33,428 bases of DNA, taken from Sedimenticola sp. (GTDB lineage Bacteria; Pseudomonadota; Gammaproteobacteria; Chromatiales; Chromatiaceae). A program made the position numbers and the translations under genes. Numbering within the stretch: position 1 is the stretch's first letter; each line of letters starts with the position of its first letter. Location: positions 1-33,428 of the forward strand of contig PKUO01000098.1 of assembly GCA_002869585.1 (NCBI GenBank), in the 5' to 3' direction. This document shows, in pieces, positions 7,338 through 16,345 of this stretch. The notes beneath the pieces are model-generated. The model was not told the origin of the DNA and did no database searches. It saw only the letters and a program-made list of their open reading frames with translations.

Positions 7338-8723
7338 ATGCTGAAGATCTACAATGATCTCACCAACAGAAAAGAAGAGTTCAAGCCCCTGGAACCAGGC
7401 AAGGTCAGGATGTATGTCTGCGGCATGACCGTCTATGACCTCTGCCATCTCGGCCATGCCCGGGTGATGGTGGTCTTCGATGTGGTATATCGATATCTGC
7501 AGGCCATGGGCTACGACGTGACCTATATCCGCAATATCACCGATATCGACGACAAGATCATCAACCGCGCCAATGAAAACGGTGAACCCTTCTCCGAGCT
7601 GACAGAGCGCTATATCGCCGCCATGCACGAGGATGCGGGGGCCTTGGGTGTGCTGCTGCCGGACGATGAGCCGAAGGCGACCGCGCATATCGCGGATATC
7701 ATCGCCATGGTGCAGAAGCTGATCGACAATGGCCATGCCTATCTGGCCGAAAACGGCGATGTCTACTATGACGTCAAGAGCTTTCCCGGGTACGGCAAGC
7801 TGTCCGGCAAATCCATTGATGATCTGCAGTCAGGCGCTCGAGTCGAGGTGGGCGACATAAAGCGCGACCCTCTCGATTTTGTGTTGTGGAAGTCTGCCAA
7901 GCCGGGCGAGCCCTACTGGCAGAGTCCCTGGGGTGACGGTCGTCCCGGTTGGCATATCGAATGCTCGGCCATGTCCACCTGCTGCCTGGGCGACACCTTC
8001 GATATCCACGGCGGTGGCGCGGACCTGACCTTCCCCCACCATGAGAACGAGATCGCCCAGTCGGAGGGCGCCACCGGTAAGCCGTTCGTCAATTACTGGA
8101 TGCACAATGGCTTCGTGCGCATCAACGACGAGAAGATGTCCAAGTCCCTGGGCAATTTCTTTACCGTGCGCGAAATTCTGACCCGTTACCGGCCGGAGGA
8201 GGTGCGCTACTTTATCCTCACCAGCCAATATCGCAGCCCGCTTAACTACGACGAGGAGCATCTCGACAATGCGCGGGGCGCGCTGACCCGGTTTTACACC
8301 GCCCTGCGCGGCCTGGCCGAGGCGCAACCCGCTGGCGGCGAGTCTTTCGCCGAGCGTTACCAGGCGGCGATGGACGATGATTTCAATACCCCTGAGGCGC
8401 TCGCGGTGCTGTTCGATCTCGCCCGGGAGATCAATCGTGTGCGTGCCGAGGACGAATCCAGGGCGGTGGGTCTCGGCGCTGAGTTGCGCCGCCTGGGTGG
8501 CATTCTGGGAATTCTTCAGGATGATGCCGAGAGCTATCTGCGCGGTGGCGCAGCCCCAGGCGACGGGCTCACGGATGATGCCATCGATACAATGATTCAG
8601 CAGCGTCTGGATGCCCGCGCCAGCAAGGACTGGGCCGAGGCGGACCGCATTCGTGATCAGCTCAAGGATCAGGGTGTCTTGTTGGAGGATGGCCCCCAGG
8701 GGACGACCTGGCGCAGGAGCTGA
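7338..8723 (+). CDS. cysS: Cysteinyl-tRNA synthetase
   Basis: The 461-residue protein has the full set of CysRS marks. These are the HIGH-type motif HLGH at 37-40, zinc ligands Cys28, Cys209, His234 and Glu238, and KMSKS at 266-270. A C-terminal DALR-like/anticodon region ends at the stop. It charges tRNA-Cys in the cytoplasm. Gene order, divergent from the ppi-lpxH operon, matches enteric and many other gammaproteobacteria. It converges with the DUF815 ATPase gene, leaving only three bases between the two stops. Confidence 0.96.
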   Translation: MLKIYNDLTNRKEEFKPLEPGKVRMYVCGMTVYDLCHLGHARVMVVFDVVYRYLQAMGYDVTYIRNITDIDDKIINRANENGEPFSELTERYIAAMHEDAGALGVLLPDDEPKATAHIADIIAMVQKLIDNGHAYLAENGDVYYDVKSFPGYGKLSGKSIDDLQSGARVEVGDIKRDPLDFVLWKSAKPGEPYWQSPWGDGRPGWHIECSAMSTCCLGDTFDIHGGGADLTFPHHENEIAQSEGATGKPFVNYWMHNGFVRINDEKMSKSLGNFFTVREILTRYRPEEVRYFILTSQYRSPLNYDEEHLDNARGALTRFYTALRGLAEAQPAGGESFAERYQAAMDDDFNTPEALAVLFDLAREINRVRAEDESRAVGLGAELRRLGGILGILQDDAESYLRGGAAPGDGLTDDAIDTMIQQRLDARASKDWAEADRIRDQLKDQGVLLEDGPQGTTWRRS

Positions 8724-8726
8724 TTC

Positions 8727-9578
8727 TCAGCCCAATCTTCCCGCCCAGTCTCTGGCGAACTGCTGGGCGACGCGTCCGCTGCGCGAACCGCGCTGACGCG
8801 CCCAGCGCAGCGCCTCGGCGCGTGTCGGCTCATCATCAATGCCTGTCTTCGATCCCAGTTGCGCCAGCCAGTGCGCCACTATGTCCAGATACTGCTCCTG
8901 GTTGAACGGATAAAACGAGAGCCAGAGACCAAACCGCTCGGAGAGGGAGATCTTCTCTTCGGTGGTTTCACCGTGATGTATCTCGCCATCCACCACCTCG
9001 GCCTCGAGGTTTTCCCGCATATACTCCGGCATCAGGTGGCGTCTGTTGGAGGTGGCGTAGATCAGAACATTTTCCGGAGGCGCCGAGATCGAACCGTCAA
9101 GAATCGCCTTGAGTGACTTGTAGCTCGCATCGTCTGCCTCAAACGAGAGGTCATCGCAGTAGATGATGAAGCGCTCCGGACGACCGATGAGCAGGTCGAC
9201 GATATCCGGCAGATCCACCAGTTCATGTTTCTCCACTTCGATCAGGCGTAAGCCCTGGTCGGAAAACCGGTTCAGAATCGCCTTGATCAGCGATGACTTT
9301 CCCGTTCCCCTCGATCCCCAGAGCAGGACATTGTTGGCGCTGTTGCCGCTGACAAACTGTTGGGTGTTACGTGTGATCTCGTTTTTCTGCCTCGCCATGC
9401 AGAGCAGATCATCGAGTCTTACCCGGTGCGGTTCGGCGACCGGCAGCAGTCCGTTCTTGCCGCGCCAGCGATAGGCGATATGGCCCCAGTCGATGGTGTT
9501 GGTTTGCGGTGCGAATAGCGCTTCGAGTCTCTGCAGGAGGCGGTTGGCTTTTTCGAGAAACTGCTCTGTCTGGTCCAT
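8727..9578 (-). CDS. DUF815 family P-loop ATPase
   Basis: The 283-residue protein is an AAA-type ATPase of the DUF815/COG2607 family. Walker A is GSRGTGKSS (88-96), Walker B is RFIIYCDDLSFE with the paired Asp, and a sensor-like TSNRRHLMPE follows. The N-terminal 60 residues include an aromatic patch (WGHIAYRWRG) typical of the family. No signal or membrane segment is seen. Function is not established. It is probably transcribed alone from the region before 9774. Confidence 0.85.
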   Translation of the reverse strand: MDQTEQFLEKANRLLQRLEALFAPQTNTIDWGHIAYRWRGKNGLLPVAEPHRVRLDDLLCMARQKNEITRNTQQFVSGNSANNVLLWGSRGTGKSSLIKAILNRFSDQGLRLIEVEKHELVDLPDIVDLLIGRPERFIIYCDDLSFEADDASYKSLKAILDGSISAPPENVLIYATSNRRHLMPEYMRENLEAEVVDGEIHHGETTEEKISLSERFGLWLSFYPFNQEQYLDIVAHWLAQLGSKTGIDDEPTRAEALRWARQRGSRSGRVAQQFARDWAGRLG

Positions 9579-9773
9579 CGTTGTCCAATTCCGGGTAGGG
9601 TGGTCAGGGAAAAGATACCAGATCTTTGTTACCTGGACACCGTGCCGGTCCAGATTCGATTTAAACCGCCCTGTCGCTCAAGTAATTACCCCAAAGGCCG
9701 CTAATCTTGTTTGGATTTTTTTATCGGCGGGCAGGTGATCTCATCTGCCGGTCATTATGAGGGAAAAGGTGTG

Positions 9774-10088
9774 ATGCACGTGCCAAAAATTCGACTGGGC
9801 TATCTGTTGCCGGTGCTGCTGATCGGTTGCCTGATGATTGAGCCGTCACTGGCAGGCAATAAGTTTGAAACCATAGGGAAAGGTGTTAGTGGAACCGTGC
9901 AGCTGAAAAAAAACCATCTCCAGGTGATATTTTCAGTGGTCGGTGTGGTCATGCTGTTGTTGAGCGTGTTGACTGTGGTTATGCCGAGAAACAATTCACA
10001 GATGCTCAATTACACACTCTGGAAGCAGTCGGCTGCGATTTTTTTCATCCTGAGTCTGGCGGCCTTTGCTGGAGCCTTCTATATCTGA
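9774..10088 (+). CDS. Small exported/membrane protein of unknown function
   Basis: The product is 104 residues from ATG 9774, with GAGGGA nine bases upstream (GTG 9771 is an alternative). Residues 1-27 look like a Sec signal (hydrophobic core, then PSLAG). Two further hydrophobic helices lie at about 50-69 and 85-103, and a short basic link is between them. I do not recognise the family. An upstream in-frame extension to 9711 has no ribosome binding site and is unlikely. It converges on the chemotaxis receptor gene. Confidence 0.6.
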   Translation: MHVPKIRLGYLLPVLLIGCLMIEPSLAGNKFETIGKGVSGTVQLKKNHLQVIFSVVGVVMLLLSVLTVVMPRNNSQMLNYTLWKQSAAIFFILSLAAFAGAFYI

Positions 10089-10140
10089 CGCGATCCTGAC
10101 TGGAGCGGGTTTGGTTCTGGTTTGAACAGCGGAAGTGGAT

Positions 10141-10161
10141 AGGGGCAGCTGGGCTGCCCCT
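10141..10161. terminator. Bidirectional stem-loop between convergent genes
   Basis: AGGGGCAGC and GCTGCCCCT form a perfect nine-pair stem with a TGG loop. It is placed between the small membrane protein and the receptor gene that converge on it. T-tracts are poor on both sides (TTGTT on the plus side), so termination is likely but not certain. Confidence 0.5.
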
Positions 10162-10170
10162 TGTTCGTGA

Positions 10171-11826
10171 CTAGATTCTAAACTGCTTGGTGATCGACTT
10201 GAGATGCTCGGCCAGGCGTGCCAGGTCATTGCTCGCGGCAGCAGTCTGGTCTGCACCCACCGCTGTCTGTTCGGCCACTTCGCTGATGGTGGTGATGTTG
10301 CGGTTGATCTCTTCGGCCACGGAGCTCTGCTCCTCTGCCGCGGTGGCGATCTGGGCATTCATCTGATTGATCTGATCGACCGCGTTGTTGATCGCTTCCA
10401 GGGCCTGTCCGGCTTCCTGTGCCTGGCTCACCCCGGCCTGTGCGATACTTTGTCCCATATCCATGGCTGCCACGGCATTTTTAGCACCGGATTGCAGGCG
10501 ACCGATCATCTCCTGAATCTCCTCGGTTGACTGTTGAGTGCGGCTCGCCAGGGTGCGAACCTCATCGGCTACCACTGCAAATCCACGGCCCTGCTCACCG
10601 GCGCGCGCGGCCTCGATGGCGGCGTTCAGGGCAAGCAGGTTGGTCTGTTCGGCGATGCCCCTGATGACGTCCAGCACCGTGCCGATGTTGATGCTTTCGG
10701 CCTCGACGGTATGGATTACGCCAGCCGTTTTTTCCACCTCCTGAGCGAGCTGACTGATGACATCCATGGTCTTTTTGACCACGAGCTTGCCATTGTCGGA
10801 GGAGTCGTCTGCAATCTTGGCGGCTTCCGAGGCATGCGAAGCGTTTTGCGCCACCTCATGAACCGTGGCATTCATCTGATGCATGGCGGTAGCCACCATC
10901 TCTGTTTCAGCGCGCTGGCGCTGAATGCCTTCGGTGGTCTGGGTGGTGACGACCGAGGTCTCTTCTGCCGCTGCTGCCAACTGATTGACTGCGTCAGAGA
11001 TCTCGGTGACAGCCGATTTGAATTTTTCACCGACTACATTGAATGATGAGGCGATGTGCGAGATTTCATCTTTGCCGGCGTATTCGACGCGGGCGTCCAG
11101 ATTGCCACTTGCCAGATGGGTAGCGGCATCATCCAGTAGGTTCACCGCATGAGCGATACCGCGGATGGTGATATAGGCCAACATGCCACAGAGTGCGATG
11201 CCTATCAGCAGCAGTACTACTGACCAGGTGAGTACAGAATCGTACTCCGCCTGCGCCTGCTCAAATGCGCCTTTCGCCTCTTCCTTCTGCATATCAAGCA
11301 TTGCTTCAGCTGCGCCATCGGCCTTCTCAAAGTTAGTGTTGATCACGGACAGCAGCAACGAGTTGGCCTTTGTATAGTCGCCACTGCGCAGCGCCGCCAC
11401 GGCGGGGTTGAAACCCTCATTTTCGGTTGTATTGATGGCACTAATCAGGGTCTCAACAACGACCTTCTCATCTGCATCGAGCGGGGATGAGGCCAGGCCA
11501 TTGGCGCGCTTCTTAACCTCGATCATTTCAGCGTTGAGTTTGTCGATATGCATGCTCATTGGATGGTCATGCATCTTGGCAAACTCGCTGCCCGGTTCAT
11601 GTTGCAGGCTGAGCAACAGATGGGCGCGCGACTGGCTGAAGTGGTCGAAGATCTCGGCCAGACGGGTGGTATGCCCGATACCCCCCTTGTAAAGATCTTC
11701 AATCGAGTGGTTGGCGTGACGCATGCCATTCAGGCCCATTCCGCCAACGGCGACTATAATTAAAATTGCCAGGGAAGTCAGGAGGATAAGGCGGGCTTTG
11801 ATGGAGATGGCGGCTAAGATATTCAT
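10171..11826 (-). CDS. Methyl-accepting chemotaxis protein
   Basis: The 551-residue receptor has a first membrane helix at 11-33, a periplasmic helical sensor domain at about 34-198 (four-helix-bundle type), a second membrane helix at 199-222, and a HAMP domain at about 222-275. A long cytoplasmic coiled coil then follows, with the conserved signalling hairpin ([18 protein letters not shown]... to [11 protein letters not shown], 393-430). Gln/Glu-rich methylation segments flank the tip. There is no C-terminal NWETF-type CheR-docking peptide. The ligand is not predictable from sequence. No che or fli genes are in the window, but a sigma28-like promoter upstream suggests co-regulation with flagellar genes. 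Confidence 0.93.
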   Translation of the reverse strand: MNILAAISIKARLILLTSLAILIIVAVGGMGLNGMRHANHSIEDLYKGGIGHTTRLAEIFDHFSQSRAHLLLSLQHEPGSEFAKMHDHPMSMHIDKLNAEMIEVKKRANGLASSPLDADEKVVVETLISAINTTENEGFNPAVAALRSGDYTKANSLLLSVINTNFEKADGAAEAMLDMQKEEAKGAFEQAQAEYDSVLTWSVVLLLIGIALCGMLAYITIRGIAHAVNLLDDAATHLASGNLDARVEYAGKDEISHIASSFNVVGEKFKSAVTEISDAVNQLAAAAEETSVVTTQTTEGIQRQRAETEMVATAMHQMNATVHEVAQNASHASEAAKIADDSSDNGKLVVKKTMDVISQLAQEVEKTAGVIHTVEAESINIGTVLDVIRGIAEQTNLLALNAAIEAARAGEQGRGFAVVADEVRTLASRTQQSTEEIQEMIGRLQSGAKNAVAAMDMGQSIAQAGVSQAQEAGQALEAINNAVDQINQMNAQIATAAEEQSSVAEEINRNITTISEVAEQTAVGADQTAAASNDLARLAEHLKSITKQFRI

Positions 11827-11872
11827 GGTCAGTCCGATAGTAGCTGAATGGAAAAGTGGAACACTGTAAACT

Positions 11873-11899
11873 ATATCGGGTTAACCCGAATTTTCTTTA
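11873..11899 (-). promoter_or_regulatory. Sigma28 (FliA)-like promoter for the chemotaxis receptor
   Basis: On the minus strand the sequence reads TAAA, 15 bases, then CCCGATAT, compared with the FliA consensus TAAA-N15-GCCGATAA. The -10 core CCGATA is exact and the spacing is exact. The expected start of transcription is about 40 bases upstream of the receptor's ATG. The -10 half is also part of a perfect 14-base palindrome (TCGGGTTAACCCGA, 11876-11889), which could be a separate operator or a coincidence. Confidence 0.6.
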
Positions 11900-12005
11900 G
11901 GTGATATAATCTGTCCTGGATCAATTAAATAGTGATTTAGCCGTTGTTATAACAGACTTTAATTCGCTTTTTTTGCTGCTATAGGTTGTGTGTATGCGCC
12001 AGATT

Positions 12006-12788
12006 TTACTCAGCGGGCAGTTGGGCATACATGCCGGTGATGTCGTTCATCTGAACCAGAATCTTATCCAGCATGCGGGCGACCAGTCCGGGGACATACT
12101 CGCCTTCCTTCATACGGCTGCTGTATTTGAACATATCCCAGTTATGTGACACCTGGTTAAGCGCCTTGGCTATATCGGAATTGTTCTCCGGGGCCTGCTT
12201 GAGTTCGTTCAGGGCCTGCTCAAACTCGCTGATGGCCAGGTTGTAGTCGCTGCGGTATTGCTGTTTCTCAAAACCCCAGCTGAACAGGGTATAGAGATTG
12301 CCCATGCGCTGGGAGAGCATGCGCTGACGGCCTGCGATATTGACCAAATGCCCCTGGCTGGTACCGGACTGGTCTTCCAGCAACAGCACGACCTGGTGAC
12401 AGGCCACCAGCAGCTGTTCGGCATTGCTTCTCAGCGCCTCGACCTTATTTTTGGAGACCTCACCGGTGGCGATCGCCTTGACCGGACCCCAGAGTCTTTC
12501 CACCTGTTGCAATGCCCGGGTGGTTTCGGCCTGCTTGTTGAACTGCTTCAGTTCTCGCAGCTGGGTCTCGAACAGGGCGACGGAATCATTCAAGTGTTGT
12601 TTGGCTACCAGGTAGCGAATGTCCTGGCCCATCTGGGCATAGGATTTGACAATCCGCTGGGTCAGCATGCGTTGCCGGCCCGCCTTGTTGATGGCCTCGC
12701 CCATGGATATCTCGGCGAATGAAAAGTCGCTGAATACGAGGAGTAACAGGGTTGTGAAGATTGCGGCAAGCGGTCTATGACGAAGCAT
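12006..12788 (-). CDS. Periplasmic protein with two NarX/PilJ-like sensor motifs
   Basis: The 260-residue protein has a Sec signal peptide (1-25, cleavage near FSFA). The rest is helical. The motif INKAGRQRMLTQRIVK (33-48) recurs as VNIAGRQRMLSQRMGN (149-164). This is the signature of the NarX-like/PilJ N-terminal domain (PF13675), and in NarX the corresponding P-box takes part in nitrate sensing. No membrane helix, HAMP, kinase or receptor domain follows, so it is a stand-alone periplasmic sensor or binding protein. It lies 179 bases upstream of the chemotaxis receptor on the same strand, and a partnership is possible but not shown. A -10-like TACACT (12884-12889, minus strand) lies at the spacing expected from the FNR-like box. 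Confidence 0.75.
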   Translation of the reverse strand: MLRHRPLAAIFTTLLLLVFSDFSFAEISMGEAINKAGRQRMLTQRIVKSYAQMGQDIRYLVAKQHLNDSVALFETQLRELKQFNKQAETTRALQQVERLWGPVKAIATGEVSKNKVEALRSNAEQLLVACHQVVLLLEDQSGTSQGHLVNIAGRQRMLSQRMGNLYTLFSWGFEKQQYRSDYNLAISEFEQALNELKQAPENNSDIAKALNQVSHNWDMFKYSSRMKEGEYVPGLVARMLDKILVQMNDITGMYAQLPAE

Positions 12789-13095
12789 TAAATATATTCC
12801 AAGGTTAGTGTTGACTCTGGATTAAATAATCGCGATGAGTGACTACTTCCCTGGGCGATTCAGTGCTTCCCTGAACAATTAGGAGTGTAGTGCCTATTTT
12901 TCTGAAGTTGATTGATTGCAGTCAAATTTGGCGGGATTGTTTACGTATCAATTTCGATTCCATTGATGGGAATTTTCTTCACAAAACTTAACAATACGAA
13001 GAACCTATCGTTGTTAGCCTCCAGTTCAGGGATTAACCCGATCAGTGTGCATTTTGAGTGGCACATTTATTTGTAAAACCAAACTGGGGAAACAG
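12789..13095. other. 307-base divergent regulatory region
   Basis: No gene is visible. This AT-rich region separates the divergent sensor-domain and repeat-lipoprotein genes and must hold both promoters. The clearest element is the FNR-like box at 12912-12925. TTAACCCGA at 13033-13041 repeats half of the palindrome that overlaps the receptor promoter (11881-11889). The lipoprotein ATG at 13096 is preceded by GGGGA with five bases between. Confidence 0.6.
12912..12925. promoter_or_regulatory. FNR-like binding site
   Basis: The sequence is TTGAT-TGCA-GTCAA, nine of ten matches to the FNR/ANR consensus TTGAT-N4-ATCAA. Its centre (12918.5) is 41.5 bases from a start site at 12877 whose -10 would be TACACT on the minus strand. 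That is the class II activator geometry, pointing at the NarX/PilJ-like gene. Activation in the plus direction toward the lipoprotein is also possible (TATCAA at 12946-12951). Confidence 0.55.
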
Positions 13096-14208
13096 ATGAA
13101 AAACAGAACATTGATTTCACTCAGCGCGTTGGCTCTCGTGACTGTAGTTAGTGGCTGTGCCACAACCGGGGGTGATGGGCGCGTTATGGAACTGGAAAAA
13201 GAGCTGCAGATGAAGGAGTCTGCGCTCAAGAACACCCGCGAGGAAAATGATTTCCTCGCCTCTTCAATCGAATCCATGAAGGCCAAGATGGATGCACAGC
13301 CTTCCGCCATCATGTCGATGGCGCACACGGATTCCAAGGGCGATCTGCTGCCACCCAACGCCAAGCCTGGCGAATGTTATGCACGGGTGCTCATCCCGGC
13401 GACCTATCAGACAACCACCAAGCAGGTTGTGAAAAGCGAAGCCACGGAAAAAGTCGAAGTGATACCGGCAAAATACGACTGGGTAGAGCAGCAGGTGCTG
13501 GTAAAAGAGGCCTCTGAGAAGGCAACACTGGTTCCCGCCCGCTACGAGTGGACGACCGAAAAGGTGTTGGTCGAAGAGGCGTCTGAAAAGCTGATCACTT
13601 CTCCGGCCGTCTATAAGACAGTCAGCGAACAGGTTCTGGTTCGTCCGGCCTATACCACCTGGAAGAAGGGCCGCGGTCCGATCGAAAAGGTGGATAACGC
13701 CACAGGCGAGATCATGTGTCTGGTGGAGATGCCTGCCGAGTATAAAACCGTGACCCGACAGGTTGAGGTTCAGTCGGCACGCACCGAGGCGGCAGTGATT
13801 CCTGCGCAATACAAGCAGGTCAAAAGACAGGTGATGGTTGAGCCGCCGAAGATGGTGAAAACCACGATTCCGGCCGAATACAAAACCATCCGGGTGAAAA
13901 AGCTGGTTTCCGGTCCTAACGAGAAGCGTATCAAGATCCCCGCGGTCTACACCACTGTGACCGAACAGGCCCAGGTGTCTGACAGCAGCCTGGAGTGGCG
14001 TTCGATCCTGTGTGAGACAAACACCACCGCGGATGTGGTCCGCAAGATCCAGAGCGCCCTGGACGGCAAGGGTTATTCCCCAGGCAAGATCGACGGCATT
14101 CTCGGTCAGGAGACCATGGCGGCGGTAAAGCGTTATCAGAGCGACAACAAACTGGCCATGGGTCAGTTGACCATCGAAACATTGAGGTCGCTGGGTGCTG
14201 TTCGCTAA
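13096..14208 (+). CDS. Lipoprotein with eight 23-residue repeats and a peptidoglycan-binding domain
   Basis: The product is 370 residues from ATG 13096 (the longer frame to 13045 lacks a ribosome binding site). A lipoprotein signal ends at VSGC (Cys21). A short coiled coil (29-66) follows. Eight repeats with the core PAxYxxxxxQV start at Pro101, 124, 147, 170, 213, 236, 259 and 282, giving a 23-residue period with a single 43-residue step in the middle. Each block of four is introduced by a GE-Cys segment (GECYARVLI at 92-100; GEIMCLVEM at 204-212). A PG_binding_1-like domain (about 314-370, with IQSALDGKGYSPGKIDGILG) ends the protein. It probably links the outer membrane to the cell wall; the role of the repeats is unknown. 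A strong terminator follows. Confidence 0.8.
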   Translation: MKNRTLISLSALALVTVVSGCATTGGDGRVMELEKELQMKESALKNTREENDFLASSIESMKAKMDAQPSAIMSMAHTDSKGDLLPPNAKPGECYARVLIPATYQTTTKQVVKSEATEKVEVIPAKYDWVEQQVLVKEASEKATLVPARYEWTTEKVLVEEASEKLITSPAVYKTVSEQVLVRPAYTTWKKGRGPIEKVDNATGEIMCLVEMPAEYKTVTRQVEVQSARTEAAVIPAQYKQVKRQVMVEPPKMVKTTIPAEYKTIRVKKLVSGPNEKRIKIPAVYTTVTEQAQVSDSSLEWRSILCETNTTADVVRKIQSALDGKGYSPGKIDGILGQETMAAVKRYQSDNKLAMGQLTIETLRSLGAVR

Positions 14209-14236
14209 GTAGTTTCCCCTGCTCCTAAGCAGACCT

Positions 14237-14270
14237 TGGGGCGACCCGCAATGGGCCGCCCCATTTTTTT
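14237..14270 (+). terminator. Rho-independent terminator after the repeat lipoprotein
   Basis: TGGGGCG pairs with CGCCCCA, and CCC pairs with GGG inside it after one mismatch, around a GCAAT loop. Seven T follow directly. It lies about 30 bases past the stop at 14208, a textbook intrinsic terminator. Confidence 0.88.
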
Positions 14271-14506
14271 ATTAAAATCAGATAGTAAATCCGGGTTTGG
14301 CAATCAGATAAGTCCCTTCTGCCGCCAGAGAAATCTCCCCGCAAGGCAGCCGTTCTCAACACCACAAATTGATTTTTTCACTCCCCAGGGATCGATTGTC
14401 GATGTCACCGGCGGACACCTTGGTCGGCAGTCTGCGCCAAATCTGGCAGACTTGATTCCGGCAACCTGATAAAATACGTCCTTTTTTCTGGTCGGAGAAG
14501 GTGTCG
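14271..14506 (+). promoter_or_regulatory. Leader region of glyA with an extended -10 promoter candidate
   Basis: No gene is seen between the terminator and glyA. TGATAAAAT at 14467-14475 resembles an extended -10 element (TG-N-TATAAT type), placing transcription start near 14482, about 25 bases before the glyA ATG. A good -35 is not evident. GGAG at 14494-14497 is the ribosome binding site. I found no riboswitch-like structure here. Confidence 0.35.
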
Positions 14507-15760
14507 ATGTTCAGTAAAGATATGCAGATTAGTGGATACGACGATGAGCTATGGGCCGCGATTCAGGCGGAGGAGCAACGTCAGGAAGAGCACATTGAGC
14601 TGATTGCCTCTGAGAACTACACAAGCCCCAGGGTGATGCAGGCCCAGGGATCGGTTCTGACCAACAAGTACGCGGAAGGCTATCCCGGCAAGCGCTATTA
14701 CGGCGGTTGTGAGTATGTCGACAAGGCCGAGCAACTGGCCATTGATCGCGCCAAGGCGCTGTTTGGCGCCGATTACGCCAATGTGCAACCGCACTCAGGT
14801 TCACAGGCAAATGCCGCGGTGTTCATGGCGCTCTGCCAACCGGGTGACACCATTCTCGGTATGAGTCTCGCCCACGGTGGCCACCTGACACATGGCGCCA
14901 AGCCAAACTTCTCGGGCAAAATCTACAATGCCGTTCAGTATGGCCTGAATCCCGATACCGGCGAGATCGATTACGAAGAGGTCGAGCGTCTGGCCCGTGA
15001 GCACAAGCCCAAGATGATCATTGCCGGCTTTTCTGCTTATTCACGGGTGGTCGACTGGCAGCGTTTTCGCGATATCGCCGATGAAGTGGGCGCCTATCTG
15101 TTCGTCGATATGGCCCATGTAGCGGGTCTGATTGCCGCTGGCCATTATCCCAGTCCAGTCCCGATTGCAGATGTCACCACAACCACCACCCACAAAACCC
15201 TGCGTGGTCCACGCGGTGGCCTGATTCTGGCCAAGGCCAATCCTGATATCGAAAAGAAGCTGAACTCGCTTGTTTTCCCTGGCACCCAGGGTGGCCCGCT
15301 GATGCATGTCATCGCCGCCAAGGCAGTGGCTTTCAAAGAGGCCATGGAGCCGGAATTCAAGACCTACCAGAAGCAGGTGATTGAGAATGCCCGGGCGATG
15401 GCCCAGGTATTTATCGACCGGGGTTATGATGTGGTTTCCGGCGGTACCGATGATCACCTGTTCCTGGTGAGCTTCATCCAGGCCGGTCTGACCGGCAAGG
15501 ATGTCGATGCCTGGCTGGGTGATTCGAATATCACCGTCAACAAGAACGCAGTGCCGAATGATCCCCAGTCACCCTTCGTCACCAGTGGTATCCGCATCGG
15601 CACCCCGGCGCTTACGACGCGTGGCATCGGTGTTGATGGGGCAAAGGCGCTGGCAGGCTGGATGTGTGATGTGATTGACGAGCGCGGTGATGCCGCAACC
15701 ATAGAGCGCGTCAAAGGGCAGGTGCTTGATCTCTGCAAGCGCTTTCCGGTCTATCAATAA
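14507..15760 (+). CDS. glyA: Serine hydroxymethyltransferase
   Basis: The product is 417 residues from ATG 14507, nine bases after GGAG (a GTG at 14501 is too close to it). The PLP lysine is Lys230 in [15 protein letters not shown]. Other family signatures include [34 protein letters not shown] and [13 protein letters not shown]. It converts serine and tetrahydrofolate to glycine and methylene-tetrahydrofolate in the cytoplasm, the main source of one-carbon units. It is followed by nrdR after a strong hairpin, a frequent order in gammaproteobacteria. Confidence 0.96.
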   Translation: MFSKDMQISGYDDELWAAIQAEEQRQEEHIELIASENYTSPRVMQAQGSVLTNKYAEGYPGKRYYGGCEYVDKAEQLAIDRAKALFGADYANVQPHSGSQANAAVFMALCQPGDTILGMSLAHGGHLTHGAKPNFSGKIYNAVQYGLNPDTGEIDYEEVERLAREHKPKMIIAGFSAYSRVVDWQRFRDIADEVGAYLFVDMAHVAGLIAAGHYPSPVPIADVTTTTTHKTLRGPRGGLILAKANPDIEKKLNSLVFPGTQGGPLMHVIAAKAVAFKEAMEPEFKTYQKQVIENARAMAQVFIDRGYDVVSGGTDDHLFLVSFIQAGLTGKDVDAWLGDSNITVNKNAVPNDPQSPFVTSGIRIGTPALTTRGIGVDGAKALAGWMCDVIDERGDAATIERVKGQVLDLCKRFPVYQ

Positions 15761-15770
15761 TCGCAAATGA

Positions 15771-15800
15771 CAGACCGGGAGGCATTCTCCTCCCGGTCTG
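15771..15800 (+). terminator. Perfect 12-base stem-loop between glyA and nrdR
   Basis: CAGACCGGGAGG and CCTCCCGGTCTG pair perfectly around a CATTCT loop, beginning 10 bases after the glyA stop and ending 20 bases before the nrdR start. There is no T-tract, so it may act as a partial terminator, an attenuator or a processing and stability element that separates glyA from the nrdR-rib operon. Confidence 0.5.
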
Positions 15801-15820
15801 AATGACCCAGTCAAAACACT

Positions 15821-16345
15821 ATGCGTTGCCCATTTTGTGGAGCCCAGGATACCAAGGTGATCGACTCCCGGTTGTTTGGCGAGGGTGACCAGGTGCGTCG
15901 CCGGCGTGAGTGCACCATCTGCAAAGAGCGCTTTACCACCTACGAAGGGGCAGAGCTGAATCTTCCGCGGGTTGTCAAACAGGATGGCAGTCGGGTTCCC
16001 TTCGATGGCCGCAAGCTGGCTTCGGGGATCATGCGTGCCCTGGAAAAACGTCCGGTCAGCACTGATCAGATCGATCAGGCGATCAATCATATCCGTCGCA
16101 AGCTGTTGGCGGCCGGGGAACGGGAAGTGCCGACCCGGCAGATCGGCGAGTGGGTGATGGATGAGCTGCGCGCCCTCGATCAGGTGGCCTATGTGCGCTT
16201 CGCCTCTGTCTACCGCAGTTTCGAGGACGTCAACGCCTTTCGTGAGGAGATCGAGCGCCTGGAAAAGCAACTGCCGCCGGATGCACGTAAAAAACAGCTC
16301 GATCTGCTGGGTGTGAGCAAAGATGACGAGAGTGATGACCGCTGA
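15821..16345 (+). CDS. nrdR: Transcriptional repressor NrdR
   Basis: The 174-residue protein begins with the NrdR zinc ribbon (Cys3, Cys6, Cys31, Cys34). An ATP-cone domain follows at about 49-139, starting with [15 protein letters not shown]. The family represses ribonucleotide reductase genes according to the bound (deoxy)adenosine nucleotides. Its 3' end overlaps the start of ribD, so it is the first gene of the riboflavin operon, as in many Proteobacteria. The C-terminal 30 residues are acidic and probably disordered. Confidence 0.96.
   Translation: MRCPFCGAQDTKVIDSRLFGEGDQVRRRRECTICKERFTTYEGAELNLPRVVKQDGSRVPFDGRKLASGIMRALEKRPVSTDQIDQAINHIRRKLLAAGEREVPTRQIGEWVMDELRALDQVAYVRFASVYRSFEDVNAFREEIERLEKQLPPDARKKQLDLLGVSKDDESDDR

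Noticed and set aside
12912-12925. CRP-type site reading of the palindrome
   Set aside because: The half-sites are TTGAT-type, not TGTGA; the FNR consensus fits much better.
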